64,000 bases of DNA from JAEXZL01 sp049943125 (GTDB lineage Bacteria > Bacillota > Clostridia > Clostridiales > Clostridiaceae): the NCBI RefSeq assembly GCF_049943125.1, contig NZ_CP188040.1, positions 248,001 to 312,000 of the forward strand, in the 5' to 3' direction. The translations under genes were made by a program, and so were the position numbers. Shown piece after piece: positions 9,058-15,879 of this stretch (the first letter of the stretch is position 1; every line of letters starts with the position of its first letter). The notes below the pieces were generated by a model, which saw only the letters and a list, made by a program, of their open reading frames with translations, made no database searches and had not been told where the DNA came from.

Positions 9058-9086
9058 TTGACTAATTATTAGTAGCAATATATAAT
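9058..9086 (+). promoter_or_regulatory. Strong sigma-A-type promoter without a downstream ORF
   Basis: TTGACT (9058-9063), a 17-base spacer and a perfect TATAAT (9081-9086) lie just after spoVAE. No open reading frame follows before the terminator at 9240-9269. The promoter is therefore assigned to the candidate small RNA described next. Confidence 0.75.
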
Positions 9087-9092
9087 AAATTC

Positions 9093-9269
9093 ATACAATC
9101 CCATTTTAATTTAGAGAAGCAGTTAATTTATTATCTGTTACTCAAACATTGTACCCCTAGAATCAAAGATTCTTCATACTTAAGTATTTAAGTATGATAG
9201 TTTAATCCCTCGAAATACTCCCAAAGTATTATAACCTTTAAAGACCCCGGCTTACGCCGAGGTCTTTTT
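9093..9269 (+). ncRNA. Candidate small regulatory RNA (about 175 nt)
   Basis: The interval between a strong promoter and a strong terminator encodes no protein; the only ATG (9193) opens a 3-codon frame. It folds by eye into hairpins AGAATC/GATTCT (9159-9173), CATACTTAA/TTAAGTATG (9175-9196) and AATACT/AGTATT (9214-9230), then the terminator. Four C-rich stretches (near 9100, 9153, 9206 and 9220) are present, and one forms the loop of the third hairpin (UCCC). Loop-exposed C-rich motifs that pair with Shine-Dalgarno sequences are known for Gram-positive sRNAs such as RsaE/RoxS. I do not recognise the family; 6S RNA looks unlikely because no long closing rod forms. Confidence 0.6.
9240..9269. 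terminator. Intrinsic terminator
   Basis: AAAGACC (9240-9246) pairs with GGTCTTT (9261-9267), CGGC with GCCG inside, with one C/A mismatch and a TTAC loop. T residues continue to 9269. It ends the small RNA on the plus strand. On the minus strand it lies just past the ATP-cone gene and could serve both directions. Confidence 0.85.
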
Positions 9270-9281
9270 AGCTTATGTTTT

Positions 9282-9539
9282 TCAGGAGTTAGTATAACTA
9301 GAAGCTACCGCTGAGAAACCATTTTCTCTCAAAGTACTTTCAATAATATTTCTTATCTCATTGCTAGGTACTGATTCACTAAAGCTTTCACGGATACTAT
9401 GGTCTATTAAGTCACCTAAGTTCTTCAAGTCCCCCTCAGTTAAGGGCTTATTGATATCATCGGAGGCATTACAAATTGTTCTTTTGATTTTGGATATATC
9501 ATAATCCTCAAATCTTCCATCACGTTTTATTACCTTCAT
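9282..9539 (-). CDS. Stand-alone ATP-cone domain protein
   Basis: This 85-residue protein is almost entirely one ATP-cone domain. It begins MKVIKRDGRFEDYDISKIK, the N-terminal signature of the nucleotide-binding cone of ribonucleotide reductases and NrdR, and ends soon after the C-terminal helix. No zinc ribbon (as in NrdR) and no reductase domain are attached. AAGGAG lies about 8 bases before the ATG. A paralogue follows immediately upstream (9601-9885), with its own ribosome binding site. The domain binds ATP or dATP in known proteins; a regulatory role here is inference only. Confidence 0.75.
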   Translation of the reverse strand: MKVIKRDGRFEDYDISKIKRTICNASDDINKPLTEGDLKNLGDLIDHSIRESFSESVPSNEIRNIIESTLRENGFSAVASSYTNS

Positions 9540-9600
9540 AGCCTCATCTCCTTAAATATAACTATATATATTATACCACTTTTTAACAATTCCACAATTT

Positions 9601-9885
9601 TTATAGACTAGGCTTTTTAGGTAATAAGCTACCACTTTCATAAGCAGCTGCGAGATCAGTAAAACCTCCACTCTTTAACTCTTCTATAATAATTCCTCTT
9701 ACCTCTGAAGACTTTATTTCTCCAGAATAATAATTAAAGATTCGAGATATTATAACGTTTACTATAGAATTAGCTTCACTCTGCTGAAGAGGAGTATTGT
9801 TATTATTAGCTGTATTATTAATGGAATCCTTAATCTTTGATGAATCAAAGTTATGCTTACTTCCGTCCCTTTTTATCACTATCAT
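9601..9885 (-). CDS. Stand-alone ATP-cone domain protein (paralogue)
   Basis: This 94-residue protein starts MIVIKRDGSKHNFDSSKIK and again consists of a single ATP-cone. It differs from its neighbour by an Asn-rich linker (NNTANNNN near residue 25) and a C-terminal tail ending LLPKKPSL. AGGAGG stands 7 bases before the ATG. The two genes are about 60 bases apart and in the same direction, so they look like a tandem duplication that has since diverged. No ribonucleotide reductase gene is in view. Confidence 0.75.
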   Translation of the reverse strand: MIVIKRDGSKHNFDSSKIKDSINNTANNNNTPLQQSEANSIVNVIISRIFNYYSGEIKSSEVRGIIIEELKSGGFTDLAAAYESGSLLPKKPSL

Positions 9886-9978
9886 CTCATTCCCTCCTTA
9901 TAATACCTTGATTATATAAGGAAAATGTAGATAAGATTTATATAGTCTTTTAAGCTTTTATTAATTTAATAGAAAATT

Positions 9979-10006
9979 AAAAAGCAGAGAATTAACTCTG
10001 CTTTTT
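9979..10006. terminator. Bidirectional terminator
   Basis: There is a perfect 11-bp inverted repeat (9979-9989 with 9996-10006) around a 6-base loop, with A residues on the left arm and T residues on the right. It lies between the Nudix gene and the ATP-cone genes. A second small hairpin (AGCACC/GGTGCT, 10045-10060) precedes it in the minus-strand transcript. Confidence 0.85.
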
Positions 10007-10120
10007 AGAAACCCAATTTCATATTAAAAACCCGTGCAATAATAAGCACCTTTAGGTGCTATAACTTCTATGGTTACAATATTATTATATACCTAACTGT
10101 AACGATTGTAAAACATATTT

Positions 10121-10738
10121 TTATAAACTTTTTAATATTTTTACTCCCACAGCAGAAAACAGCTCCAAAGCCAGGTAAGCCTTTGCATCCATTTTAACAC
10201 CTTCCTCTAGAAGTCTAGAAGCCTCCTCCTGAGTAACCATCACAACCTCCAAATCTTCGTCCTCCTCCAAAAATTCATTGGTAGCCATTCCAGAGCAGCT
10301 ACAGAATACAATAGCCAGGGATTCATCAGTCATTCCACCAGAGGCATAAACTGGAGTTATTCTTCTGCTGCTATCAATTTTTCCTAAAGTAAGACCTGTT
10401 TCCTCCTTTAGTTCTCTTTTTAAGGCTGAATATAAATCTTCTCCTTCATCTATAAGACCTGCTGGAAGCTCATACATATAATCATTAACCGGAACTCTGA
10501 ATTGCTTTATCAAAACTAGCTTTTGTTCTTCTTCATGAACAGCACAAATTACTACAGCATCTAAGCCTTCATCCTTCCCATTAAAATGCTGCTCCTTAAG
10601 CTTTGATAAGTTTTTTCTTGAGGCCATAGTCCAGCTTTTTAATTTTCCAACCTTATTAATATAACTCATATCATATAAGCTTAAAAACTTTGTGGCAGCA
10701 AGCTCTTTTATATCCTTCAACCTATTTCTGCTATCCAT
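10121..10738 (-). CDS. Nudix hydrolase, ADP-ribose pyrophosphatase-like
   Basis: The 205-residue protein carries a complete Nudix box from Gly94 to Leu116 (G-x5-E-x7-RELKEETGL). The preceding strand VLIKQFRVPVNDYMYELPAG matches the NudF-type ADP-ribose pyrophosphatase subgroup (core KQFRVPV and ELPAGLID). Such enzymes hydrolyse ADP-ribose or related nucleoside diphosphates with Mg2+. AAGGAG lies upstream of the ATG. It appears monocistronic and is followed by a strong terminator. The exact substrate cannot be read from the sequence. Confidence 0.88.
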   Translation of the reverse strand: MDSRNRLKDIKELAATKFLSLYDMSYINKVGKLKSWTMASRKNLSKLKEQHFNGKDEGLDAVVICAVHEEEQKLVLIKQFRVPVNDYMYELPAGLIDEGEDLYSALKRELKEETGLTLGKIDSSRRITPVYASGGMTDESLAIVFCSCSGMATNEFLEEDEDLEVVMVTQEEASRLLEEGVKMDAKAYLALELFSAVGVKILKSL

Positions 10739-10922
10739 GGTAACACTCCTTGCATTATTATCTAATTATCTTTTGAATATCCTGGTTATATTATATCACA
10801 AAAAAAATCATCATAAGCCAGTCCTATTGTATAATCCTTACCATTATAAAGCTAGTATATTTATCTTTCATCCAGAAATACTAAGAATGTGACTATAGCT
10901 AGCTGATAAAGGAGAATGTACT

Positions 10923-11210
10923 ATGAAGGGAATGATATTATTGATGAACTATTTTTATAGAATCAACGAGAGAAGAAAAGTTACAAATGCCATGATTATT
11001 GGAGCTCTTGTCGGTTCTGCTGCTACTCTAGCAATAATTAGTCTATTAAACAGAAGCAGCTTTTATTATGACAATAATGAGAGCTATATGAATGATGAAG
11101 GAGAAGTAGATATCACCGTAGAGACCTTCCCTGAAAATTTAGCATCTACAAAAGCTGAAGCAAGTCAAGATAGCTACATCACTCTAAACACACAAGATAC
11201 TACAGTATAA
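10923..11210 (+). CDS. Small single-pass membrane protein, YtxH-like
   Basis: A 95-residue hypothetical protein. One hydrophobic, glycine/alanine-containing segment (NAMIIGALVGSAATLAIISLL, about residues 22-42; core IIGALVGSAATLAII) follows a basic N-terminus. The rest is acidic and Ser/Thr-rich with no recognisable domain. The pattern resembles the membrane segment of YtxH-type general stress proteins. AAGGAG is 8 bases before the ATG, and a terminator follows. Confidence 0.55.
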   Translation: MKGMILLMNYFYRINERRKVTNAMIIGALVGSAATLAIISLLNRSSFYYDNNESYMNDEGEVDITVETFPENLASTKAEASQDSYITLNTQDTTV

Positions 11211-11218
11211 CAATTATT

Positions 11219-11245
11219 TAAGTGACCTTAATTAGGTCACTTTTA
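11219..11245 (+). terminator. Intrinsic terminator
   Basis: AAGTGACC pairs with GGTCACTT around a 7-base loop and is followed by T residues. It lies directly after the small membrane protein gene. Confidence 0.8.
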
Positions 11246-11410
11246 TTAAAAAACACAAAAAACAAACGATTCATGAACAAGTAGCCAAAGACTTTAACAG
11301 GCTGTAAATCTATTATTAAATATAGGGATAACTCATTGTATATTCATTTCTCCCTACCTATAATTAACACAAGAAGGAAATTAAATACAAATTTTGTTAG
11401 GAGGAGTATT

Positions 11411-11929
11411 ATGATATATAACGATTTATTAGACAAAGTAAAAAAAGAAAAAAGACGTATGGAGAGAAAAAAAGGAATCAAAAAGTTAGCTTTAGTTGGC
11501 TTAGGAGCAGCTATTGGTTCTGCTGCAGTAGCATTAACTACTCCTAAAAAGGGTGAGGATCTTAGAAAGGATTTAAAGAAGGGCTATGATGACACCCTGT
11601 ACAATCTGAAATACAAAGCAGAAGAAATAAAAGAGCAGGTAAAAAACACTGTAGAAGAAGGAAAAGAAAAAATCGATACAATGAAAGCACAAGGCCAACA
11701 AGTTAAAGAAGAGCTCAGTGAGGTTATTAAAGAAAAGGCTCATGAAGTAAAGTCCGATGCAAAAAGCACAATGTCGGAAGAAGATAATGAAATTGAAGAT
11801 TACTCCTATAAGGTAAAGAAGGCTGCAGATACCTTAGAATATGATGGTAAAGTAGTTGCTGATGATGTGAAGGAAACTAAAGATGACTTATACAAAACAG
11901 TTAAGGACGTAAAATCAGACCTTAAATAG
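11411..11929 (+). CDS. YtxH-domain protein
   Basis: The predicted protein has 172 residues. A basic N-terminus leads into a short glycine/alanine membrane segment (LALVGLGAAIGSAAVALTT, about residues 25-43; core GLGAAIGSAAVAL) followed by TPKKGEDLRKDLKKG, the typical end of a YtxH domain. A long charged helical region rich in Lys and Glu then runs to the C-terminus. The ATG at 11411 is chosen because AGGAGG lies 6 bases before it. YtxH-like proteins are associated with general stress in Bacillus; no enzymatic role is implied. It is probably in one operon with the following DUF948-like gene, 24 bases away. Confidence 0.75.
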   Translation: MIYNDLLDKVKKEKRRMERKKGIKKLALVGLGAAIGSAAVALTTPKKGEDLRKDLKKGYDDTLYNLKYKAEEIKEQVKNTVEEGKEKIDTMKAQGQQVKEELSEVIKEKAHEVKSDAKSTMSEEDNEIEDYSYKVKKAADTLEYDGKVVADDVKETKDDLYKTVKDVKSDLK

Positions 11930-11953
11930 TCTGATTTTACCTTAGGTGAAAAT

Positions 11954-12373
11954 ATGGACAACATAACAATCACTTTAACAGATCTTTTGTATATACTTTT
12001 GTTCTTCCTTGTTGCAGCATTAATAGTTTATCTAATTATAGCTTTAAAAAACATCTCAGCTACAGTTAAAGGCATAAATAAATTAGTATCGGAAAACTCT
12101 GAGGATATAAGTAAAGTCATTTCAACTCTGCCTAAGATAAGCAAGAATATCGAAGAAACCACGGACAAGGTTCCAGAAATTGTAGAGAATATAAACTCAG
12201 TAGTTTCTGAGGTTAAAGGCAGTGTAGATACTGTTACAGATACAGTAGATGTGGTGGGAGCGGCTGTTAGTAAGACAACCTTAGATATCACTGAAAAGGC
12301 TGATCTCCTCACAGAATATATCACCTTGGGAGTAGAAGTAGTAAAGAGTATAATTGCAGCTTTAAGAAAATAA
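11954..12373 (+). CDS. DUF948-like membrane-anchored coiled-coil protein
   Basis: The 139-residue protein has an N-terminal transmembrane segment (about residues 11-31) followed by a long heptad-like amphipathic region. That region has repeated V-E/D-T-V patterns (SVDTVTDTVDVVG near residue 91). This matches the DUF948 pattern, and such genes are often found next to YtxH-domain genes, as here. An AGGTG site precedes the ATG. It is followed by a strong terminator. Confidence 0.65.
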   Translation: MDNITITLTDLLYILLFFLVAALIVYLIIALKNISATVKGINKLVSENSEDISKVISTLPKISKNIEETTDKVPEIVENINSVVSEVKGSVDTVTDTVDVVGAAVSKTTLDITEKADLLTEYITLGVEVVKSIIAALRK

Positions 12374-12374
12374 A

Positions 12375-12407
12375 GAAAAAAGGCAGGTTCCCAAACCTGC
12401 CCTTTTT
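12375..12407. terminator. Intrinsic terminator between convergent genes
   Basis: GGCAGGTT (12382-12389) pairs with AACCTGCC (12394-12401), with an A run before and a T run after. It separates the DUF948-like gene (plus) from the response regulator (minus) and can serve both. Its T run reaches into the last codons of the minus-strand gene. Confidence 0.85.
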
Positions 12408-13104
12408 ATGCCCCTAGGAATTTATATCCTACTTTATGTATCGTAACAATATATTTCGGATTCCTTGAATTTTCCTCAATCTTACTTCTAAGGTTCTTGA
12501 TATGTGAGTCTATGACCCTGTCATAACCATCATATCCATGCTTCATAACCATCTCCAATATTTCCTCTCTAGAAAATACCTTATTAGGATTAGTTGCCAA
12601 TAACTTCAGTATTCTATACTCTGTTAAAGTAAGATTAACCTTATTTCCTCTTTTCTTGACCAGCTTTGCATTAAAGTCAATATATAACTCATCACCGTTA
12701 TAGCTGAGTATTTGCTGTATATCTTGTTTTTTGTCTTCAATATTCTTAACAATCGAGTTTACCTTAGCCACTAAAAGCCTAGGGATAAACGGTTTAATAA
12801 TAAATCCATCCTTTTCTCCCTCAGCTTCTTCCTGAGAGTCTTCTTCATAGTCACCTTCCTTAAGTGCTATAATAGGCGCTGAAACATCAAACTTATTAAT
12901 TTCTACTAATTTTTCCTTAAATGATTTTATCAAACATTCTTCCATTATTATGAGGGTTATTTCAAGCATACTGTAAATTCCTGAGGCCTCTTCTGCCGAG
13001 TAGGCTTTATATACGGTATATCCTTCTCTCAACAAATGTGTTTCTATTAAATCCACTGTTTTTCTCTCTCTGTCTACCACTAGAAGTCGCTGTGTGGGTA
13101 CCAT
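12406..13104 (-). CDS. OmpR-family response regulator with degenerate receiver
   Basis: The 232-residue protein has an N-terminal receiver-like domain and a C-terminal OmpR/PhoB winged helix. The winged helix carries LTLTEYRILKLLATNPNKVFSREEIL and VDSHIKNLRSKIE-like motifs. The receiver is atypical. The phosphoacceptor Asp is replaced by Glu (LIIMEE, Glu55), the acidic pocket is VVDRE instead of a DD pair, and an acidic insertion (EEDSQEEAEGE) precedes the conserved Lys (FIIKPF). No histidine kinase is adjacent. Family knowledge says Glu can mimic phospho-Asp, so constitutive or non-phosphorylation control is plausible. GAGGAGG stands before the ATG. Confidence 0.88.
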   Translation of the reverse strand: MVPTQRLLVVDRERKTVDLIETHLLREGYTVYKAYSAEEASGIYSMLEITLIIMEECLIKSFKEKLVEINKFDVSAPIIALKEGDYEEDSQEEAEGEKDGFIIKPFIPRLLVAKVNSIVKNIEDKKQDIQQILSYNGDELYIDFNAKLVKKRGNKVNLTLTEYRILKLLATNPNKVFSREEILEMVMKHGYDGYDRVIDSHIKNLRSKIEENSRNPKYIVTIHKVGYKFLGA

Positions 13105-13198
13105 AAAATCCTCCTCTTTAGTATGAATTTACACCCTTATACTATCATAATAATATGAATATATTATGCACTTTCATCAAAAAAATATTTAATTATAT

Positions 13199-13242
13199 AA
13201 AAATGTTGATCGTTTATTTGTTATAAACGACCAACATTTTTG
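13199..13242 (-). terminator. Intrinsic terminator of the ABC transporter operon
   Basis: A long stem with one mismatch (AATGTTG and TCGTTTAT on one side, ATAAACGA and CAACATT on the other) with T residues at both ends. It lies about 90 bases past the ATPase gene on the minus strand. Apart from it, 13105-13328 shows nothing I can name except the upstream region of the regulator. Confidence 0.75.
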
Positions 13243-13328
13243 TTTACATAAACTTAACAATATATTTAAGTTATTTTTAAAAAGATAAATTTATTCATTT
13301 ATAATCTACACAGCGAGAATTTTGTATA

Positions 13329-14054
13329 TTAATGTAGTACCTTGCCGAGAAAATCTTTTGTACGAGGATTCTTAGGATTAAAAAATATTTCTTCAGGAGT
13401 TCCTTCTTCTACTATAACCCCTTCATCCATAAATATCACCCTATCAGCCACTTCTCTAGCAAAACCCATTTCATGAGTTACCACTGCCATAGTCATTCCT
13501 TCTGAGGCCAGATCCTTCATAACATTCAAAACCTCACCAACCATCTCAGGGTCTAAAGCTGAGGTAGGCTCATCGAAAAGCATTACCTCTGGCTCCATTG
13601 CAAGTGCTCTAGCAATAGCAATTCTCTGTTTCTGCCCCCCTGAGAGCTTGTTAGGATACTCCTTGGCCTTATCCTGTAGTCCAATTTTATTCAAAAGCTT
13701 ATAAGCTATCTCTTCAGCTTCTTCCCTAGTTTTATTTCTAACCTTCATTGGTGCAAGGGTTATATTTTCCAGAACAGTCATGTGAGGAAATAAATTGAAA
13801 TGCTGAAAAACCATTCCCATGTTTTCTCTAACCTTATTTACATTAACTCCCTTTTTGGTTATATCTTCACCCTTATATAGTATATTACCATGAGAAGGCG
13901 CTTCCAGGAGATTCATGCATCTTAAAAGGGTACTTTTCCCTGAACCACTTGGTCCAATTATCACCAGCACCTCTCCTTTTCTCACTTCCTCATCAATACC
14001 CTTAAGGACTTCAAGCTTTCCAAAGGCTTTATGCAAATTACTGATTTTTATCAC
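13329..14054 (-). CDS. Amino-acid ABC transporter ATPase (probable arginine/polar amino acid)
   Basis: The 241-residue cytoplasmic ATPase powers uptake with the adjacent permease and lipoprotein. Walker A is GPSGSGKST (about residues 34-42), the Q-loop is VFQHFNLFPHM, the signature LSGGQKQR (about 138), Walker B MLFDEPTSALD and the H-loop VTHEM. It starts with GTG and overlaps the permease gene by 17 bases. Operon order is binding protein, permease, ATPase. The substrate assignment rests on the ARG boxes at the promoter, not on this protein. Confidence 0.95.
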   Translation of the reverse strand: MIKISNLHKAFGKLEVLKGIDEEVRKGEVLVIIGPSGSGKSTLLRCMNLLEAPSHGNILYKGEDITKKGVNVNKVRENMGMVFQHFNLFPHMTVLENITLAPMKVRNKTREEAEEIAYKLLNKIGLQDKAKEYPNKLSGGQKQRIAIARALAMEPEVMLFDEPTSALDPEMVGEVLNVMKDLASEGMTMAVVTHEMGFAREVADRVIFMDEGVIVEEGTPEEIFFNPKNPRTKDFLGKVLH

Positions 14055-14697
14055 TTACCTTCAGCCTCCTTTCAAAGATACCCAAAACCTTAGATAAGGT
14101 AAAGGTGATAACAAAATATATTACAGCAGCAACTATAAGCGGTTCATAAGGCTTAAAAGTATTTCCTCTTACAGTGTTTGCATTGTACATGAGCTCATGG
14201 ATACCTATTACCGAAACGATAGAGGATTCCTTTATTATAGTTATAAATTCATTCCCTAAGGCTGGCAGTATATTTTTAAAGGCTTGAGGTATCACGATAT
14301 ACCTCATGGTTTCAGCACCTGTTAATCCAAGGCTTCTTCCTGCTTCTGTCTGTCCACTATCAACAGCACTAATACCTGCTCTAATAATTTCAGCAACATA
14401 AGCAGCACTATTTATTGATAGTGTTATTATTCCAGCTACATTGTCAGGAAGATTTAATCCAATGGCATAAAGACCATAGTATATAATGTACAGCTGCACT
14501 AGGATTGGAGTTCCCCTAAAAAATTCTATATAGGCTGAGGCTATAAAATTTAATGCTTTTATTTTTGAAAGCTTTAGTAAAGCTAACACAAGCCCAAGTA
14601 TCGTACCAAATAACACTGAGAAAAACGCAAGATAGAGGGTCAGCTTGGCACCGCTTATATAAAACCCCTGGTATCTAGATAGAAAACTGAAATCCAT
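14038..14697 (-). CDS. Amino-acid ABC transporter permease
   Basis: The 219-residue HisM/GlnP-type inner-membrane subunit has about five hydrophobic segments. Typical motifs are FFRGTPILVQLYIIYYG near residue 68 and the EAA-loop EAGRSLGLTGAETMRYIVIPQAFKNILPALGNEF near 125 (core EAGRSLGLT). The ATG at 14697 is preferred because AGGAG lies 5 bases before it. The longer frame starting at 14721 has no ribosome binding site. Only one permease gene is present, so it probably forms a homodimer. Confidence 0.94.
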   Translation of the reverse strand: MDFSFLSRYQGFYISGAKLTLYLAFFSVLFGTILGLVLALLKLSKIKALNFIASAYIEFFRGTPILVQLYIIYYGLYAIGLNLPDNVAGIITLSINSAAYVAEIIRAGISAVDSGQTEAGRSLGLTGAETMRYIVIPQAFKNILPALGNEFITIIKESSIVSVIGIHELMYNANTVRGNTFKPYEPLIVAAVIYFVITFTLSKVLGIFERRLKVSDKNQ

Positions 14698-14746
14698 AAT
14701 ATCTCCTATTCCTTTAAACATTTTTGCATGTTAACATTTTTATTTT

Positions 14747-15562
14747 TTATTCTTCAACTTCAACCATTTCATTGGCTTCTACAACGAACTGATCGATCTT
14801 ACCTTCTTTAATAAGCTTTGCCAGTATTTCATTAAGCTTTTCTATAAGCTCATCGGAGCCCTCTTTAACAGCTATAGCTGCTCCTTTTTCCTCTTCTGCA
14901 ACCTCGAACTGGAAGGAACCAACGACTAAATCACTATTAGCCTTAGCGTAGGATTCTGCAACAGCACTCTCTACAGCTATAGCCTCTACCTTACCGCTCT
15001 TTAATTGAAGAACTAAATCAGGAATCTTTGCTAAAGCTACCACTTCTGCACCGTCAATCTGTTCTGTAACCAAGCTCTCCTGTATAGTTCCTTTTTGAGC
15101 AGCTACCTTTAATCCAGCAAGGGAATCAACACTTGTATATTTATCTGCATCTTCAGCTCTTACTAAAACTGTTTGCTCAGCATAATAATAAATATCTGTA
15201 AAATCAACACTTTCTTCTCTCTCTGGAGTTGGATTCATCCCTGCCATTACCACATCAATAGTTCCAGCAGAAAGGGCTGCTAATAAGCCGTCAAAATCCA
15301 TATCCTTTATTTCCACATCTACTCCCAGCTCCTCTGCTATCGCCTGTCCAATAGCTATATCAAAGCCTACTATTGTATCTTTTCCATTAATTTCTTTGTG
15401 AAACTCATAAGGTGGAAAATCAGCGCTTGTACCTATTACAAGCTTCTTAGCACTGGTTATATCTTCTACTGTAGTTCCACCTTTAGAACATGCAGTAAGG
15501 GAAACAGTAAGTATTCCAACGGTTAAAATTGCTATAGATTTTTTTAATAATCCCTTAATCAT
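14747..15562 (-). CDS. Amino-acid ABC transporter substrate-binding lipoprotein (probable arginine)
   Basis: The 271-residue extracytoplasmic receptor has a lipoprotein signal with lipobox LTAC (Cys25). The SBP family 3 core follows: VIGTSADFPPYEF near residue 41, GFDIAIGQAIAEELGV, and DVVMAGMNPTPEREESVDFTDIYY near residue 110 (core GMNPTPER). Family 3 receptors bind arginine, glutamine, histidine or cystine. Tandem ARG boxes over its promoter favour arginine, which is an inference. GAGGAG stands 8 bases before the ATG. Confidence 0.93.
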   Translation of the reverse strand: MIKGLLKKSIAILTVGILTVSLTACSKGGTTVEDITSAKKLVIGTSADFPPYEFHKEINGKDTIVGFDIAIGQAIAEELGVDVEIKDMDFDGLLAALSAGTIDVVMAGMNPTPEREESVDFTDIYYYAEQTVLVRAEDADKYTSVDSLAGLKVAAQKGTIQESLVTEQIDGAEVVALAKIPDLVLQLKSGKVEAIAVESAVAESYAKANSDLVVGSFQFEVAEEEKGAAIAVKEGSDELIEKLNEILAKLIKEGKIDQFVVEANEMVEVEE

Positions 15563-15597
15563 AATTATCTCTCCTCAATTTACATATATAATTTATT

Positions 15598-15636
15598 TAT
15601 GTATAATTATACATCTTGTATACATTTTTATGCAAG
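15598..15636 (-). promoter_or_regulatory. Tandem ARG boxes (putative ArgR/AhrC operator)
   Basis: Two 18-bp boxes, 15598-15615 and 15619-15636, are separated by exactly 3 bp, the arrangement known for ArgR hexamer operators. The proximal box contains the palindrome ATGTATAATTATACAT, which fits the general core TGNATWWWWATNCA without mismatch. The distal box TGCATAAAAATGTA has one mismatch. They cover the -10 and -35 of the transporter promoter. A third near-palindromic copy lies at 15728-15743 (ATGTATAATTTTACAT, one mismatch). Confidence 0.7.
15606..15635 (-). promoter_or_regulatory. Promoter of the amino-acid ABC operon
   Basis: On the minus strand TTGCAT (15635-15630), an 18-base spacer and TATAAT (15611-15606) form a good promoter. 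Both hexamers lie inside the ARG boxes, so bound repressor would block RNA polymerase. Confidence 0.75.
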
Positions 15637-15777
15637 TATTTTCGAAATATTTATTAATTTTTCTCAAGTAAACCTTTACTATGATAACTATTTAGAAAGA
15701 ACTCCTCTTTTATCTCTAATTTGTTAAATGTATAATTTTACATAATAAAAGTTATTCAACATATATTAATCCATATG

Positions 15778-15814
15778 AAAAACAGCCCTACCTTTGCTTT
15801 CTGCAGAGCTGTTT
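15778..15814 (-). terminator. Probable terminator after the CNNM/CorC gene
   Basis: AAACAGC pairs with GCTGTTT on the minus strand, with weaker inner pairing, followed by five T residues (15782-15778). The stem is imperfect. Confidence 0.5.
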
Positions 15815-15879
15815 CTATGATAGCTATTTTTGTCTCTCTCTACCCTTCCAAATATATAATTACAATTATATATTTGCAT

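Noticed and set aside
9093..9269. Identity of the small RNA as 6S RNA
   Set aside because: No long base-paired rod with a central bubble can be drawn; the structure is a row of short hairpins.
12028..12324. Minus-strand 98-codon Ser/Thr-rich frame
   Set aside because: Antisense shadow of the coiled-coil DUF948-like gene; low-complexity composition mirrors the repeated valine and threonine codons.
13155..13169. TGAATATATTATGCA, resembling an ARG box near the response regulator
   Set aside because: The half-sites are separated by five instead of four A/T bases and it lies behind the regulator start, so the match is not good enough.
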